A stretch of 8,294 bases of DNA from Halieaceae bacterium (GTDB lineage: Bacteria > Pseudomonadota > Gammaproteobacteria > Pseudomonadales > Halieaceae). Under the pieces are notes generated by a model, which was not told where the DNA came from, made no database searches, and was given only the letters and a program-made list of their open reading frames with translations. A program made the translations under genes and the position numbers. This document shows, in pieces, positions 1 to 6,375 of the stretch (position 1 is its first letter; every line of letters starts with the position of its first letter). The stretch lies in NCBI GenBank assembly GCA_018666295.1, contig JABIZW010000107.1, forward strand, positions 1 to 8,294, written 5' to 3'.

Positions 1-188
1 CTTGAGACGTCGCACTTGACGAACTGACCGCCAATTTCCTCGGCTACTTGCTTGCCGCGCTCCTCATTGAGGTCAGCAACGACCACCTTTGAGCCTAAAT
101 CGGCCAGCTGCCGAGCACAGGCTTCACCGATGCCTGACGCTCCGCCTGTGACGATTGAAGAGCTACCTTCTAAATTTACTCGCGGCAT
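1..188 (-). CDS. Short-chain dehydrogenase/reductase (SDR), N-terminal part, cut by window edge
   Basis: The minus strand reads an open frame from ATG at 188 to the left edge: 62 complete codons and no stop, so the 3' part lies outside the window. The fragment is the start of a classical SDR Rossmann fold. The glycine-rich nucleotide loop TGGASGIG is at residues 14-21. VVVADLN ends strand beta-2 with Asp39, which in this family usually means a preference for NAD(H) over NADP(H). CDVS at 59-62 supplies the Asp that contacts adenine. The catalytic Ser-Tyr-Lys region is not in view, so activity and substrate cannot be read. The opening resembles FabG-like and 3-hydroxyacyl-CoA dehydrogenase-type SDRs, but many subfamilies share it. 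The start is supported by an AAAGGAG site at 196-202, 7 nt upstream. The gene lies 98 bp downstream of the M14 peptidase gene on the same strand and may be co-transcribed. It is probably cytoplasmic, as no signal peptide is seen. Confidence 0.9.
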   Translation of the reverse strand, partial: MPRVNLEGSSSIVTGGASGIGEACARQLADLGSKVVVADLNEERGKQVAEEIGGQFVKCDVS

Positions 189-211
189 ACCGCTTCTCCT
201 TTGTTGAGTGA

Positions 212-224
212 TCAATATTATTGA
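212..224. promoter_or_regulatory. AT-rich perfect palindrome upstream of the SDR gene, possible operator
   Basis: TCAATATTATTGA is a perfect inverted repeat of two 6-bp arms around one central base. It sits 24-36 bp upstream of the SDR start codon, just above its ribosome binding site, where a repressor would block transcription entering from the M14 side or from a local promoter. The AT-rich core (AATAAT/TAATAT on the minus strand) could also be a -10 element, but I find no convincing -35 at the right spacing. A function as operator is inference; a 13-bp AT-rich palindrome can arise by chance. Confidence 0.25.
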
Positions 225-286
225 GCGCTAAGCGTCGTCTAAGGCGCTTGGCATTGCAATTGTGAGCCCTGATTGAGCTTGTCAGT

Positions 287-3151
287 CTACAGCTTAACCG
301 CCGTAGAGGTGCCTAGGCCTGCACCGTACACGAGGGCGTTAAGCCAAAGCCGCCCAACGCCACGCGTGGAACCGCGGAAATTGGGCTGGCCAGAAAATAA
401 AATCACTTGGCCTTTGCCCACTCGCTCACGCGTAACATAGGCCGAGTTTGCGATACGCGACGCCGCTTCTGGCCACAATAATCCACTCATTCGAACGTTC
501 AGATCTTGCCCTTGAGGGATCGTGGACCAGTTGATTGCGCGCGCTTTTTCAGCGTCTTTGTTGGGCTTTAGTACGCCAACGCGAACCACCGCTTGTTGAC
601 GTCCGTTGACCATGAGTGCCGGTTGCTCACTGTATAAGAGTGGCAGTGTCTCGGGCGTACCAAAGGTGAGCCAGTGCAAGGTGTCGACGCGCCCGGCGAC
701 CATGGCGCCCGAGGGCATAAAGCGCGACTGCCATGTATCACGACGCTTGAGCTCGTCAGCGTTTAGCGCCTTACTGCCCTGATCCCACGGATAGGTAATG
801 TCGGTGTCGACGCTGTGAGCGCTCACCGCGTCGACGTCCAGTTCATCGCTCAGTGCCAAGTGTTCTCGCTGAAGCGCTATGTCGTAACTCTGGGCGTCAG
901 AGAACGCATCTTTGATCGCGCGAACGCCACCAATACCGTTCTCAGTCGCCAAATTGGCTGCGCTATTATCGTGCGCGATCAGTGTCCCGCCTTGTTTGAC
1001 CCAGTCACGCAGTGACCCCAACTCTGAGTCTGAGAGTGGTCGATACCCATTGGGTATGACGATCGTGTTGTAACGACGCAGGTCAGCACGGGATACGTAG
1101 GCGGCATCAACTTGACTGTGGCGTATGCCAAGGTGCGAGTCGATCGCCCACCAGCTGGAACCGACGTCATAGCTACTAAAGCGTGCGTGGCTGAGGATCG
1201 CGATCTGGGGACGCGTTAGCAGTCGGAAATGCGATCCGCCCCAGTCGGGTAGGTCGCCCGCGCCATAGCCGGAAGATATGGCGCTGACTGACACGTTTAA
1301 AGCGCGCGCTTGGGTCTCGATAAGGCCTGTCAGACTACCCACTTTTGGGTTGTCCATCGCGGTGACAAACACCGACCCCCGCGAAACTGTTTTTCCGGAT
1401 AAGACGGTTGCCTTGTCCGTGATTCTGACCCTGACACCTTGCTCCATTAAACGTGCGGCAAACGCCACCGAGCGATCATCGTCACCACTGACAGTCCACG
1501 CGATCGCCGACGCTTGGACGTCAACGGTTGGCGTGTGCCCGCGCCATGGCTTGAGTCCATCCTCAAGGTGTTGGGGTACGGTGACGGCCGCGAGTCCGTA
1601 CATCATGCTGAAGTTCCAAGCCGTCGTGTCGTACATGAGTGACGAGCCGTCGCGCAAATTACGCTGTCGTTCTTCGACAAGGACTGACTTACGCACGTCT
1701 GCATCGAACTCCATTATTGCGGCCACAAAGGGCGCGTCAGGCTGTCGATTAGGAATAATTAAGCTGCCCTGAGGAAGCACATATCCCTTCTCTTGCGTAC
1801 CCAGCTGAGTGGTGACTGAGGCCACTTTCATTGGAGCCTCGTTGGTGAAAAGTTCAATGCCTTGCGCTTCAAGACGTTCTACGAGCGCGTTCGTACGGCC
1901 GTGATTTTCATTCGCTAAAATGACGTAGCTGCGATTGGCGAACTGGCTTTTTGGCGAGACGTTGTATTGCCTGCCGTCCCAATAATCGCGGTACATCGCC
2001 TGAGAATGTTCTGCTAATGACGCGAGATTGACCATGGTACTGACGAATTGGTGGTGCACAGACTCTTTATAGGTTTGCACCGTCCCCTCTGGACGTCGCA
2101 CGCCATCTTCAGCCATGCGCGACTGCTCGTAGAGAATGTGCATGCTGCCTCGGTACTCTGCGTAATTGGAGTACCCGGGATACCAATTTTCAAACCACTC
2201 GCCCGTGAAGTAACGCCACGATCGCTCGTCAAACGCGGCGCCTTGCTCTTCAGAAAATACGCGCGCCCATTTTTGCAGGTCGGTATCAATATTCGCGTTG
2301 AGCGGCTGTCTTGGAGGCCCCATTAAAAAGGTGCTTTGCGAGCCCATTTCGTGACCATCGATTATAAGCTGTGGGCGCCATGTATTGATCAACGCGACGC
2401 GTCCACGTGTCTCAGGTTGAGTCAGTAAAAAGAAGTCGCGGTTCAGATCAAAAAAGTAGTGATTCGTGCGACCGTAGGGCCAGTCACCCGTGTGAAGTAG
2501 CGACTGGTCATCAACATTGGGTGCCGTGCCACGGTATTGCTCTAGTGATTTGGCAAACCGTGCGCGACCGTCTGGGTTCATCATGGGGTCAATGACCACG
2601 ATCATTTTGCCGAGCATGGCGGCGACATCGTCATCTGTACTGGCGATTAAATGATAAATGCTGGCCAGCGCCGCGTCGGCCCCCGACGTCTCGTTCCCAT
2701 GAATTGAGTACGCCATCCACGCCACCGCGGGCAACGACTCAATAATACCCTTCGCATCTTTGTCGCTGAGGCGACGGGCGTCAGAGAGCATCTGGATATC
2801 TGCTTCAATGGCATCGAGATTTGCTAAATTCTCGGCACTGGAGATAAACACGGCAAACAGGGGCCGACCCTCGTGTGTCTTGGCGTATTCAACGACTTTG
2901 AGGCGGTCCGACTCGCCTGCCCAGACGTTAATAGCAGCGCTAATCTGCGCCGGAGTGGCCACCCGCTGACCGGCGTCAAAGCCTAAAAAAGCCGAGGGCT
3001 TGGTGATATCGCCGGTGTAGTTGCCCTCTAAAATGGCCCCTTCATAGACCATGTCGGGGTCCGCGTTTGGCGTCATTAGAAGGCTGGCAAAGACGCCCTG
3101 AGACGTTGAGACTAAAAAGGCCACTGCAATGAGGTGTTTGATCAATGACAT
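287..3151 (-). CDS. Secreted M14-family zinc carboxypeptidase-like protein with C-terminal GATase1-like domain
   Basis: This 954-residue protein is predicted to be exported and to hydrolyse peptides with a zinc-dependent carboxypeptidase fold. Residues 1-22 form a Sec signal peptide (basic start, hydrophobic core, cleavage after VFA). The M14 domain covers roughly residues 50-375. HGNE gives zinc ligands His151 and Glu154, and DGHEMG gives His267. NPDGRARF (about 192-199) and DLNRDF (about 235-240) match the substrate-carboxylate-binding segments. HILYEQSR places the catalytic Glu at 342. Residues about 649-735 look like a class I glutamine-amidotransferase-like domain, an arrangement known in large bacterial M14 proteins. 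The frame stays open upstream to 3229, but I chose ATG 3151: it starts the signal peptide directly and has AGGA 11 nt upstream, whereas the longer form would bury the signal behind 26 polar residues and cross an inverted repeat. The stop is TAG. The gene is divergent from the LldD-type gene and may be co-transcribed with the SDR gene. The substrate is unknown; family assignment is firm. Confidence 0.92.
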   Translation of the reverse strand: MSLIKHLIAVAFLVSTSQGVFASLLMTPNADPDMVYEGAILEGNYTGDITKPSAFLGFDAGQRVATPAQISAAINVWAGESDRLKVVEYAKTHEGRPLFAVFISSAENLANLDAIEADIQMLSDARRLSDKDAKGIIESLPAVAWMAYSIHGNETSGADAALASIYHLIASTDDDVAAMLGKMIVVIDPMMNPDGRARFAKSLEQYRGTAPNVDDQSLLHTGDWPYGRTNHYFFDLNRDFFLLTQPETRGRVALINTWRPQLIIDGHEMGSQSTFLMGPPRQPLNANIDTDLQKWARVFSEEQGAAFDERSWRYFTGEWFENWYPGYSNYAEYRGSMHILYEQSRMAEDGVRRPEGTVQTYKESVHHQFVSTMVNLASLAEHSQAMYRDYWDGRQYNVSPKSQFANRSYVILANENHGRTNALVERLEAQGIELFTNEAPMKVASVTTQLGTQEKGYVLPQGSLIIPNRQPDAPFVAAIMEFDADVRKSVLVEERQRNLRDGSSLMYDTTAWNFSMMYGLAAVTVPQHLEDGLKPWRGHTPTVDVQASAIAWTVSGDDDRSVAFAARLMEQGVRVRITDKATVLSGKTVSRGSVFVTAMDNPKVGSLTGLIETQARALNVSVSAISSGYGAGDLPDWGGSHFRLLTRPQIAILSHARFSSYDVGSSWWAIDSHLGIRHSQVDAAYVSRADLRRYNTIVIPNGYRPLSDSELGSLRDWVKQGGTLIAHDNSAANLATENGIGGVRAIKDAFSDAQSYDIALQREHLALSDELDVDAVSAHSVDTDITYPWDQGSKALNADELKRRDTWQSRFMPSGAMVAGRVDTLHWLTFGTPETLPLLYSEQPALMVNGRQQAVVRVGVLKPNKDAEKARAINWSTIPQGQDLNVRMSGLLWPEAASRIANSAYVTRERVGKGQVILFSGQPNFRGSTRGVGRLWLNALVYGAGLGTSTAVKL

Positions 3152-3162
3152 AGTTACTCGTT

Positions 3163-3166
3163 TCCT
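3163..3166 (-). promoter_or_regulatory. Ribosome binding site deciding the M14 peptidase start
   Basis: The minus strand reads CAGGAAACGAGTAACT before ATG 3151, giving AGGA with an 11-nt gap, slightly long but usable. The alternative in-frame ATG at 3175 has no purine-rich site before it, and the farthest start at 3229 lies beyond the divergent inverted repeat. Together with the position of the signal peptide this favours the 954-residue form. Confidence 0.55.
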
Positions 3167-3199
3167 GTTCACCATGGGATACTTTGAATGCGAAGTTGT

Positions 3200-3223
3200 G
3201 TCGTGATATTTGCGCGTCACGAC
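3200..3223. promoter_or_regulatory. Inverted repeat GTCGTGA-N10-TCACGAC in divergent intergenic region, candidate operator
   Basis: Two perfect 7-bp arms separated by 10 bp lie in the 128-bp region between the divergent M14 peptidase and LldD-type genes, 49 bp from the first and 57 bp from the second start codon. The two-fold symmetry and the placement are what a dimeric regulator site would show, and one site here could control both genes. The right arm falls where the -35 region of the plus-strand promoter candidate would be. The arms resemble the TGTGA/TCACA half-sites of CRP, but the 10-bp gap differs from the 6 bp of CRP, so I do not assign it. It lacks a T-run and is not a terminator. 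Confidence 0.45.
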
Positions 3224-3237
3224 GAACAATAGAGCTT

Positions 3238-3243
3238 TATGAT
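3238..3243 (+). promoter_or_regulatory. Candidate -10 element for the LldD-type gene
   Basis: TATGAT differs from the consensus TATAAT at one position and would start transcription near 3250, about 30 nt before the start codon. No good -35 hexamer is found at 16-18 bp spacing (best matches 3 of 6), and the inverted repeat occupies that place. This could mean a regulator-dependent promoter, or that the hexamer is a chance match. A short GC-rich hairpin, GCAC-GGG-GTGC at 3249-3259, would fall at the very start of the transcript. Confidence 0.3.
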
Positions 3244-3279
3244 GCCCTGCACGGGGTGCGCTGCAAATAGGAATATGTC

Positions 3280-4428
3280 ATGCGTTTAACAGACTGTCAC
3301 AACTTTGGTGATTTCAGGCGGCTTGCAAAGAAGCGTTTGCCGGGACCTATTTTTCATTACATTGACGGTGCAGCAGATGACGAAGTGACCTATCGGCGCA
3401 ATACGCAGGCCTTTGAGGCCGCTGATCTCGTGCCAAATGTGCTCAATGGTGTGCGAGACGTCGACATGTCGGTAGAGGTCATGGGTCAAAAACTCGACAT
3501 GCCGCTCTATTGTGCGCCAACCGCTCTGCAACGACTGTTTCATCACGAAGGTGAGCGTGCTGTGGCAAAAGCCGCAACAAAATACGGGACCATGTTTGGT
3601 GTGTCGTCACTTGCGACCGTAGGCGTGGAGGAAATCGCATCGCTTGCACCAGGCCCTAAAATGTTCCAGTTCTACTTTCACAAGGATCGGGCCTTGAACG
3701 ATGTGCTACTCGAGCGCGCCCGCGCCGCACAATTTAATGTGTTGGCGCTAACCGTGGACACCATCACTGGGGGAAACCGCGAGCGTGACTTGCGAACGGG
3801 ATTTACCTCACCACCCCGATTAAATCTTCAGTCGGCGTGGAGCTTTGCAACGCACCCCGCTTGGGCCTGGAACTTTTTCACCAAAGATAAGTTCGATATG
3901 CCTCACCTTTCTGGGCATATCGATCAGGGCACAAATGTTGCAGTTTCCGTTGGCGACTATTTTTCCACCATGCTGGATCCGACCATGTCGTGGGGCGATG
4001 CAGAAAAGCTCTGCGCACAGTGGAACGGGCAGTTCGCACTCAAGGGCATTATGTCGGTAGAGGATGCCAAGCGTGCTGTCGATATTGGGTGCACTGGCAT
4101 CATGGTCTCAAACCATGGCGGACGTCAGCTTGACGGATCCCGCGCGCCGTTCGATCAACTGGCTGAGATTTGTGATGCCGTAGGCGACAAAGTCGATGTG
4201 ATTTGTGAGGGGGGTGTTCAGCGGGGTACGCATGTGCTCAAAGCCCTGAGTGTGGGTGCCAAGGCGGTGTCTGGCGGTCGATTATACCTGTACGCACTGG
4301 CTGCGGCGGGCCAAGGGGGCGTCGAGCGTGCGCTTGGGAACCTCAAGTCGGAAATTGAGCGTGACATGCGGTTAATGGGCGTAAGCCGGGTGAGTGAGCT
4401 CAATCGATCGAACCTTCGTTACCGTTAA
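3280..4428 (+). CDS. FMN-dependent alpha-hydroxy-acid dehydrogenase/oxidase, LldD-like
   Basis: This 382-residue flavoenzyme belongs to the family of L-lactate dehydrogenase (LldD), glycolate oxidase and mandelate dehydrogenase, which oxidise L-2-hydroxy acids to 2-oxo acids using FMN. Visible family residues are Tyr27 in HYIDGAADDE, CAPTALQ (78-84), SSLAT (109-113), QFY (130-132), LTVDT (157-161), Lys255 in ALKGI, and the active-site motif SNHGGRQLDG (277-286) with base His279 and Arg282. HPAWAW (192-197) and DPTMSW (233-238) resemble E. coli LldD more than plant glycolate oxidase, suggesting a quinone-linked, membrane-associated dehydrogenase; this is inference. The FMN phosphate loop, normally DGGxRRG, reads EGGVQRG (310-316), changing two usual residues, while Arg334 of the following GGR motif remains. 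Length is near the usual 380-400. The start has TAGGAA 7 nt upstream. The methyltransferase gene follows after 40 bp and is probably in the same operon. The substrate (lactate, glycolate or another hydroxy acid) cannot be decided. Confidence 0.92.
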   Translation: MRLTDCHNFGDFRRLAKKRLPGPIFHYIDGAADDEVTYRRNTQAFEAADLVPNVLNGVRDVDMSVEVMGQKLDMPLYCAPTALQRLFHHEGERAVAKAATKYGTMFGVSSLATVGVEEIASLAPGPKMFQFYFHKDRALNDVLLERARAAQFNVLALTVDTITGGNRERDLRTGFTSPPRLNLQSAWSFATHPAWAWNFFTKDKFDMPHLSGHIDQGTNVAVSVGDYFSTMLDPTMSWGDAEKLCAQWNGQFALKGIMSVEDAKRAVDIGCTGIMVSNHGGRQLDGSRAPFDQLAEICDAVGDKVDVICEGGVQRGTHVLKALSVGAKAVSGGRLYLYALAAAGQGGVERALGNLKSEIERDMRLMGVSRVSELNRSNLRYR

Positions 4429-4454
4429 GTCGGAGGGCGCTAGTGGCCCTTAAA

Positions 4455-4466
4455 GGGAGAGGAAAG
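4455..4466 (+). promoter_or_regulatory. Ribosome binding site supporting the GTG start of the methyltransferase
   Basis: The purine-rich stretch GGGAGAGGAAAG ends two bases before GTG 4469; its core GAGG has a 6-nt gap to the start. A small hairpin (AGGGC 4434-4438 with GCCCT 4446-4450) lies immediately upstream of the site. Confidence 0.6.
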
Positions 4467-4468
4467 AC

Positions 4469-5242
4469 GTGAACGTTTACGAGTTCAATCGGGCCGCGTG
4501 GAATCGTCAGGTTGATGAGGGGGATCGTTGGACTCGGCCCGTGTCGTCAGAGCAGGTTGCGCGGGCGCGCACCGGCGATTGGGAGATCGTACTGACGCCA
4601 TCACGTCCTGTTCCCAGAGATTGGTTTCCAGCACTGGACGACTGTGAAGTGCTTTGTCTCGCGTCAGGGGGTGGTCAGCAAGGCCCCATTCTTGCTGCGG
4701 CAGGGGCTCGTGTGACCGTCTTTGATGCGTCCTCACGGCAGCTGGATCAGGACCGATTAGTCGCTGACCGTGATGCGCTTGCCTTAACAACAGTGGCCGG
4801 TGATATGGCAGATTTGTCGATCTTCGACGATCACCACTTCGACTTTATTTTTCATCCCTGTTCAAATTGCTTTGCCCAAGATATCGCGCCGGTCTGGCGT
4901 GAAGCCTTTCGAGTATTAAAACCTGGCGGAACGATGATCAGTGGTTTTATAAATCCAGTTCAGGCGCTTTTTGACCCTGATCTGGAAAAACGGGGCACGT
5001 TTCAACTCAAGTTTTCCTCGCCCCATTCAGACCTCAGTATCAGTGATACGGACCGTAAACGATGGTTCGGTGCAGAATCCCCGCTGGAGTTCGCGCACTC
5101 TCTGAGTGATCAGTTGGGTGGGCAGCTTGCGGCGGGATTCCTCATTTCAGGATTTTATGAAGACGATTGGGGTGGGGGCGAGCCGATCGACGCATTCATG
5201 AAAACTTTTGTGGCTGTTCGTTCGCTAAAGCCCGTAACTTAA
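4469..5242 (+). CDS. Class I SAM-dependent methyltransferase
   Basis: This 257-residue protein has the Rossmann-type methyltransferase core. Motif I is LASGGGQQG (64-72), a variant of the usual acidic-GxGxG loop. Asp86 in VTVFDAS is the residue that binds the SAM ribose. GDMADL (111-116) contacts the adenine, FDFIFHP (124-130) is motif IV, and RVLKPGG (148-154) is the post-IV turn typical of UbiE/YcgJ-like enzymes. No signal peptide or membrane segment is seen, so it should be cytoplasmic. The ASGGGQQ form of motif I marks a widespread family of small-molecule methyltransferases whose substrate I cannot name. The start is GTG at 4469, chosen because GGGAGAGGAAAG (4455-4466) lies just before it and the protein then begins at the usual N-terminus (MNVYEFNRAAWN). 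It follows the LldD-type gene by 40 bp and probably shares its transcript. Its stop codon overlaps that of convergent pip. Confidence 0.88.
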   Translation: MNVYEFNRAAWNRQVDEGDRWTRPVSSEQVARARTGDWEIVLTPSRPVPRDWFPALDDCEVLCLASGGGQQGPILAAAGARVTVFDASSRQLDQDRLVADRDALALTTVAGDMADLSIFDDHHFDFIFHPCSNCFAQDIAPVWREAFRVLKPGGTMISGFINPVQALFDPDLEKRGTFQLKFSSPHSDLSISDTDRKRWFGAESPLEFAHSLSDQLGGQLAAGFLISGFYEDDWGGGEPIDAFMKTFVAVRSLKPVT

Positions 5243-6186
5243 GCTTGTGCAAAGCGATCTGTGACCTCGATCAGGACGCTGGTATTGGCTGGATCAAAGG
5301 CTGAATGACCCGCATCGGGGACGATATGGAGGGTGGCTTCAGGCCAAGCACTGTGGAGATCCCATGCTGTTTTAGGCGGGCAAACCACGTCATAGCGGCC
5401 CTGTATAATCTCCGTCGGTATGTGGCGAATACGGTCTATGTTATCGAGTAACTGGTTGTCCGAATTGAAGAACCCTTGATTGACAAAGTAGTGGCACTCA
5501 ATGCGTGCCATAGCGAGCGCGGCCTCAGGTTCATCGAGCTGACTCATAAAGTTTTTATTTTGACGCAAGAAGCTTGTTGAGGCTTCCCAAACAGACCAAG
5601 CCCGCGCGGCCTCTAGGCGCGTCGCCTTGTCGGAACTGGTCAACCGCTTATGAAAGGCACCGACTAAATCATGACGCTCATCATGGGGAATCGGCGCGAG
5701 ATAATTCTGCCAACTGTCGGGGAAGAGATGACTCGCACCGTCTTGATAAAACCACCTGATTTCCTCAGGGCGCAGTAAGAAAATTCCGCGAAGCACCAGC
5801 TGTGTGACACGCTCAGGATGGCTTTGGGCGTAGGCAAGACTGAGTGTACTGCCCCACGATCCCCCAAACACCAGCCATTGCTCGATGTCGAGTTCCTCGC
5901 GCAAACGTTCCATATCGTCGATCAGGTGGCTTGTGGTATTCGCAGTGAGCGACGCATGCGGCGTTGACTGTCCGCATCCACGTTGATCAAAGAGCACAAT
6001 TCGATAGCGCGCTGGATCAAAAAATTGCCGTGCGGCCGGTGATGTTCCTCCGCCAGGCCCGCCGTGCACAAACACGCAGGGTTTTCCGTCCGGATTTCCA
6101 CTCTCTTCGAAATAAACCTCGTGGCCATCCCCCACGGATAACCAGCCATGTCGATAAGGTTCTATGGGGGCATACAGTGTTCGCAT
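5239..6186 (-). CDS. pip: Proline iminopeptidase (prolyl aminopeptidase, S33 family)
   Basis: This 315-residue alpha/beta-hydrolase removes N-terminal proline from peptides and probably acts in the cytoplasm, since no signal peptide is seen. HGGPG (41-45) forms the oxyanion-hole loop, DQRGCGQS (67-74) is the family signature, and GGSWGS places the nucleophile at Ser110. RYDVVCP gives Asp266 and AGHS gives His294, completing the triad. Glu201 (in VWEAS) and Glu230 (in RIECHYF) fit the two glutamates known in Serratia prolyl aminopeptidase to bind the substrate amino terminus. Length is close to the usual 310-320. The frame can be opened 7 codons earlier at a GTG (6207), but the Shine-Dalgarno AAGGGAAG (6194-6201) lies inside that extension and 7 nt before ATG 6186, so the ATG is the start. 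It converges with the methyltransferase gene and diverges from the metalloprotease gene, so it is probably transcribed alone. No promoter with two good hexamers was found. Confidence 0.95.
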   Translation of the reverse strand: MRTLYAPIEPYRHGWLSVGDGHEVYFEESGNPDGKPCVFVHGGPGGGTSPAARQFFDPARYRIVLFDQRGCGQSTPHASLTANTTSHLIDDMERLREELDIEQWLVFGGSWGSTLSLAYAQSHPERVTQLVLRGIFLLRPEEIRWFYQDGASHLFPDSWQNYLAPIPHDERHDLVGAFHKRLTSSDKATRLEAARAWSVWEASTSFLRQNKNFMSQLDEPEAALAMARIECHYFVNQGFFNSDNQLLDNIDRIRHIPTEIIQGRYDVVCPPKTAWDLHSAWPEATLHIVPDAGHSAFDPANTSVLIEVTDRFAQA

Positions 6187-6193
6187 CGGTTTA

Positions 6194-6201
6194 CTTCCCT
6201 T
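6194..6201 (-). promoter_or_regulatory. Ribosome binding site deciding the pip start
   Basis: On the minus strand AAGGGAAG stands 7 nt before ATG 6186. It falls downstream of the alternative GTG at 6207, so it can serve only the ATG. This fixes the protein at 315 rather than 322 residues. Confidence 0.7.
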
Positions 6202-6271
6202 CGTCACGCTGAGTGTACTGCTCTTGTGGCAGTTAAAGCGATTTCCCAGAGGAACATTTCACGGTATTCCT

Positions 6272-6301
6272 TTGATTTTCAGTGGCGGCTGGGAGTATCT
6301 T
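6272..6301 (+). promoter_or_regulatory. Candidate sigma-70 promoter for the metalloprotease gene
   Basis: TTGATT (6272-6277) and TATCTT (6296-6301) each match 4 of 6 consensus bases and are separated by 18 bp. Transcription would begin near 6308, leaving a leader of about 68 nt before ATG 6376. The leader contains a small GCGC-TGTACG-GCGC inverted repeat and two AAGCTG copies; neither looks like a known riboswitch. This is the best candidate I see in the divergent 190-bp region, but such partial matches are common. Confidence 0.3.
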
Positions 6302-6375
6302 CATCGGCCCTGTTTTACGCGCTGTACGGCGCTCTTTAACAAGCTGCATAAAAAGCTGAAGAAAAAGGAACTCAT

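Noticed and set aside
189..286. A terminator between the M14 peptidase and SDR genes
   Set aside because: Only a weak AAGCG/CGCTT stem is present and no T-run follows on the minus strand, so I leave open that the two genes are co-transcribed.
1278..1772. A 164-codon open frame on the plus strand inside the M14 peptidase gene
   Set aside because: It is antisense to a clear M14 coding frame, has no recognisable domain, and its composition (many Thr, Ser, Arg) is that of a shadow frame.
3200..3223. The inverted repeat as a rho-independent terminator or a CRP site
   Set aside because: There is no T-run on either side and it lies upstream of both genes, so it is not a terminator. The 10-bp spacer does not fit the 6-bp spacer of CRP sites.
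6308..6375. A riboswitch or other structured leader before the metalloprotease gene
   Set aside because: The leader is short and contains only a 4-bp GCGC stem and two AAGCTG copies; nothing matches a known riboswitch core.
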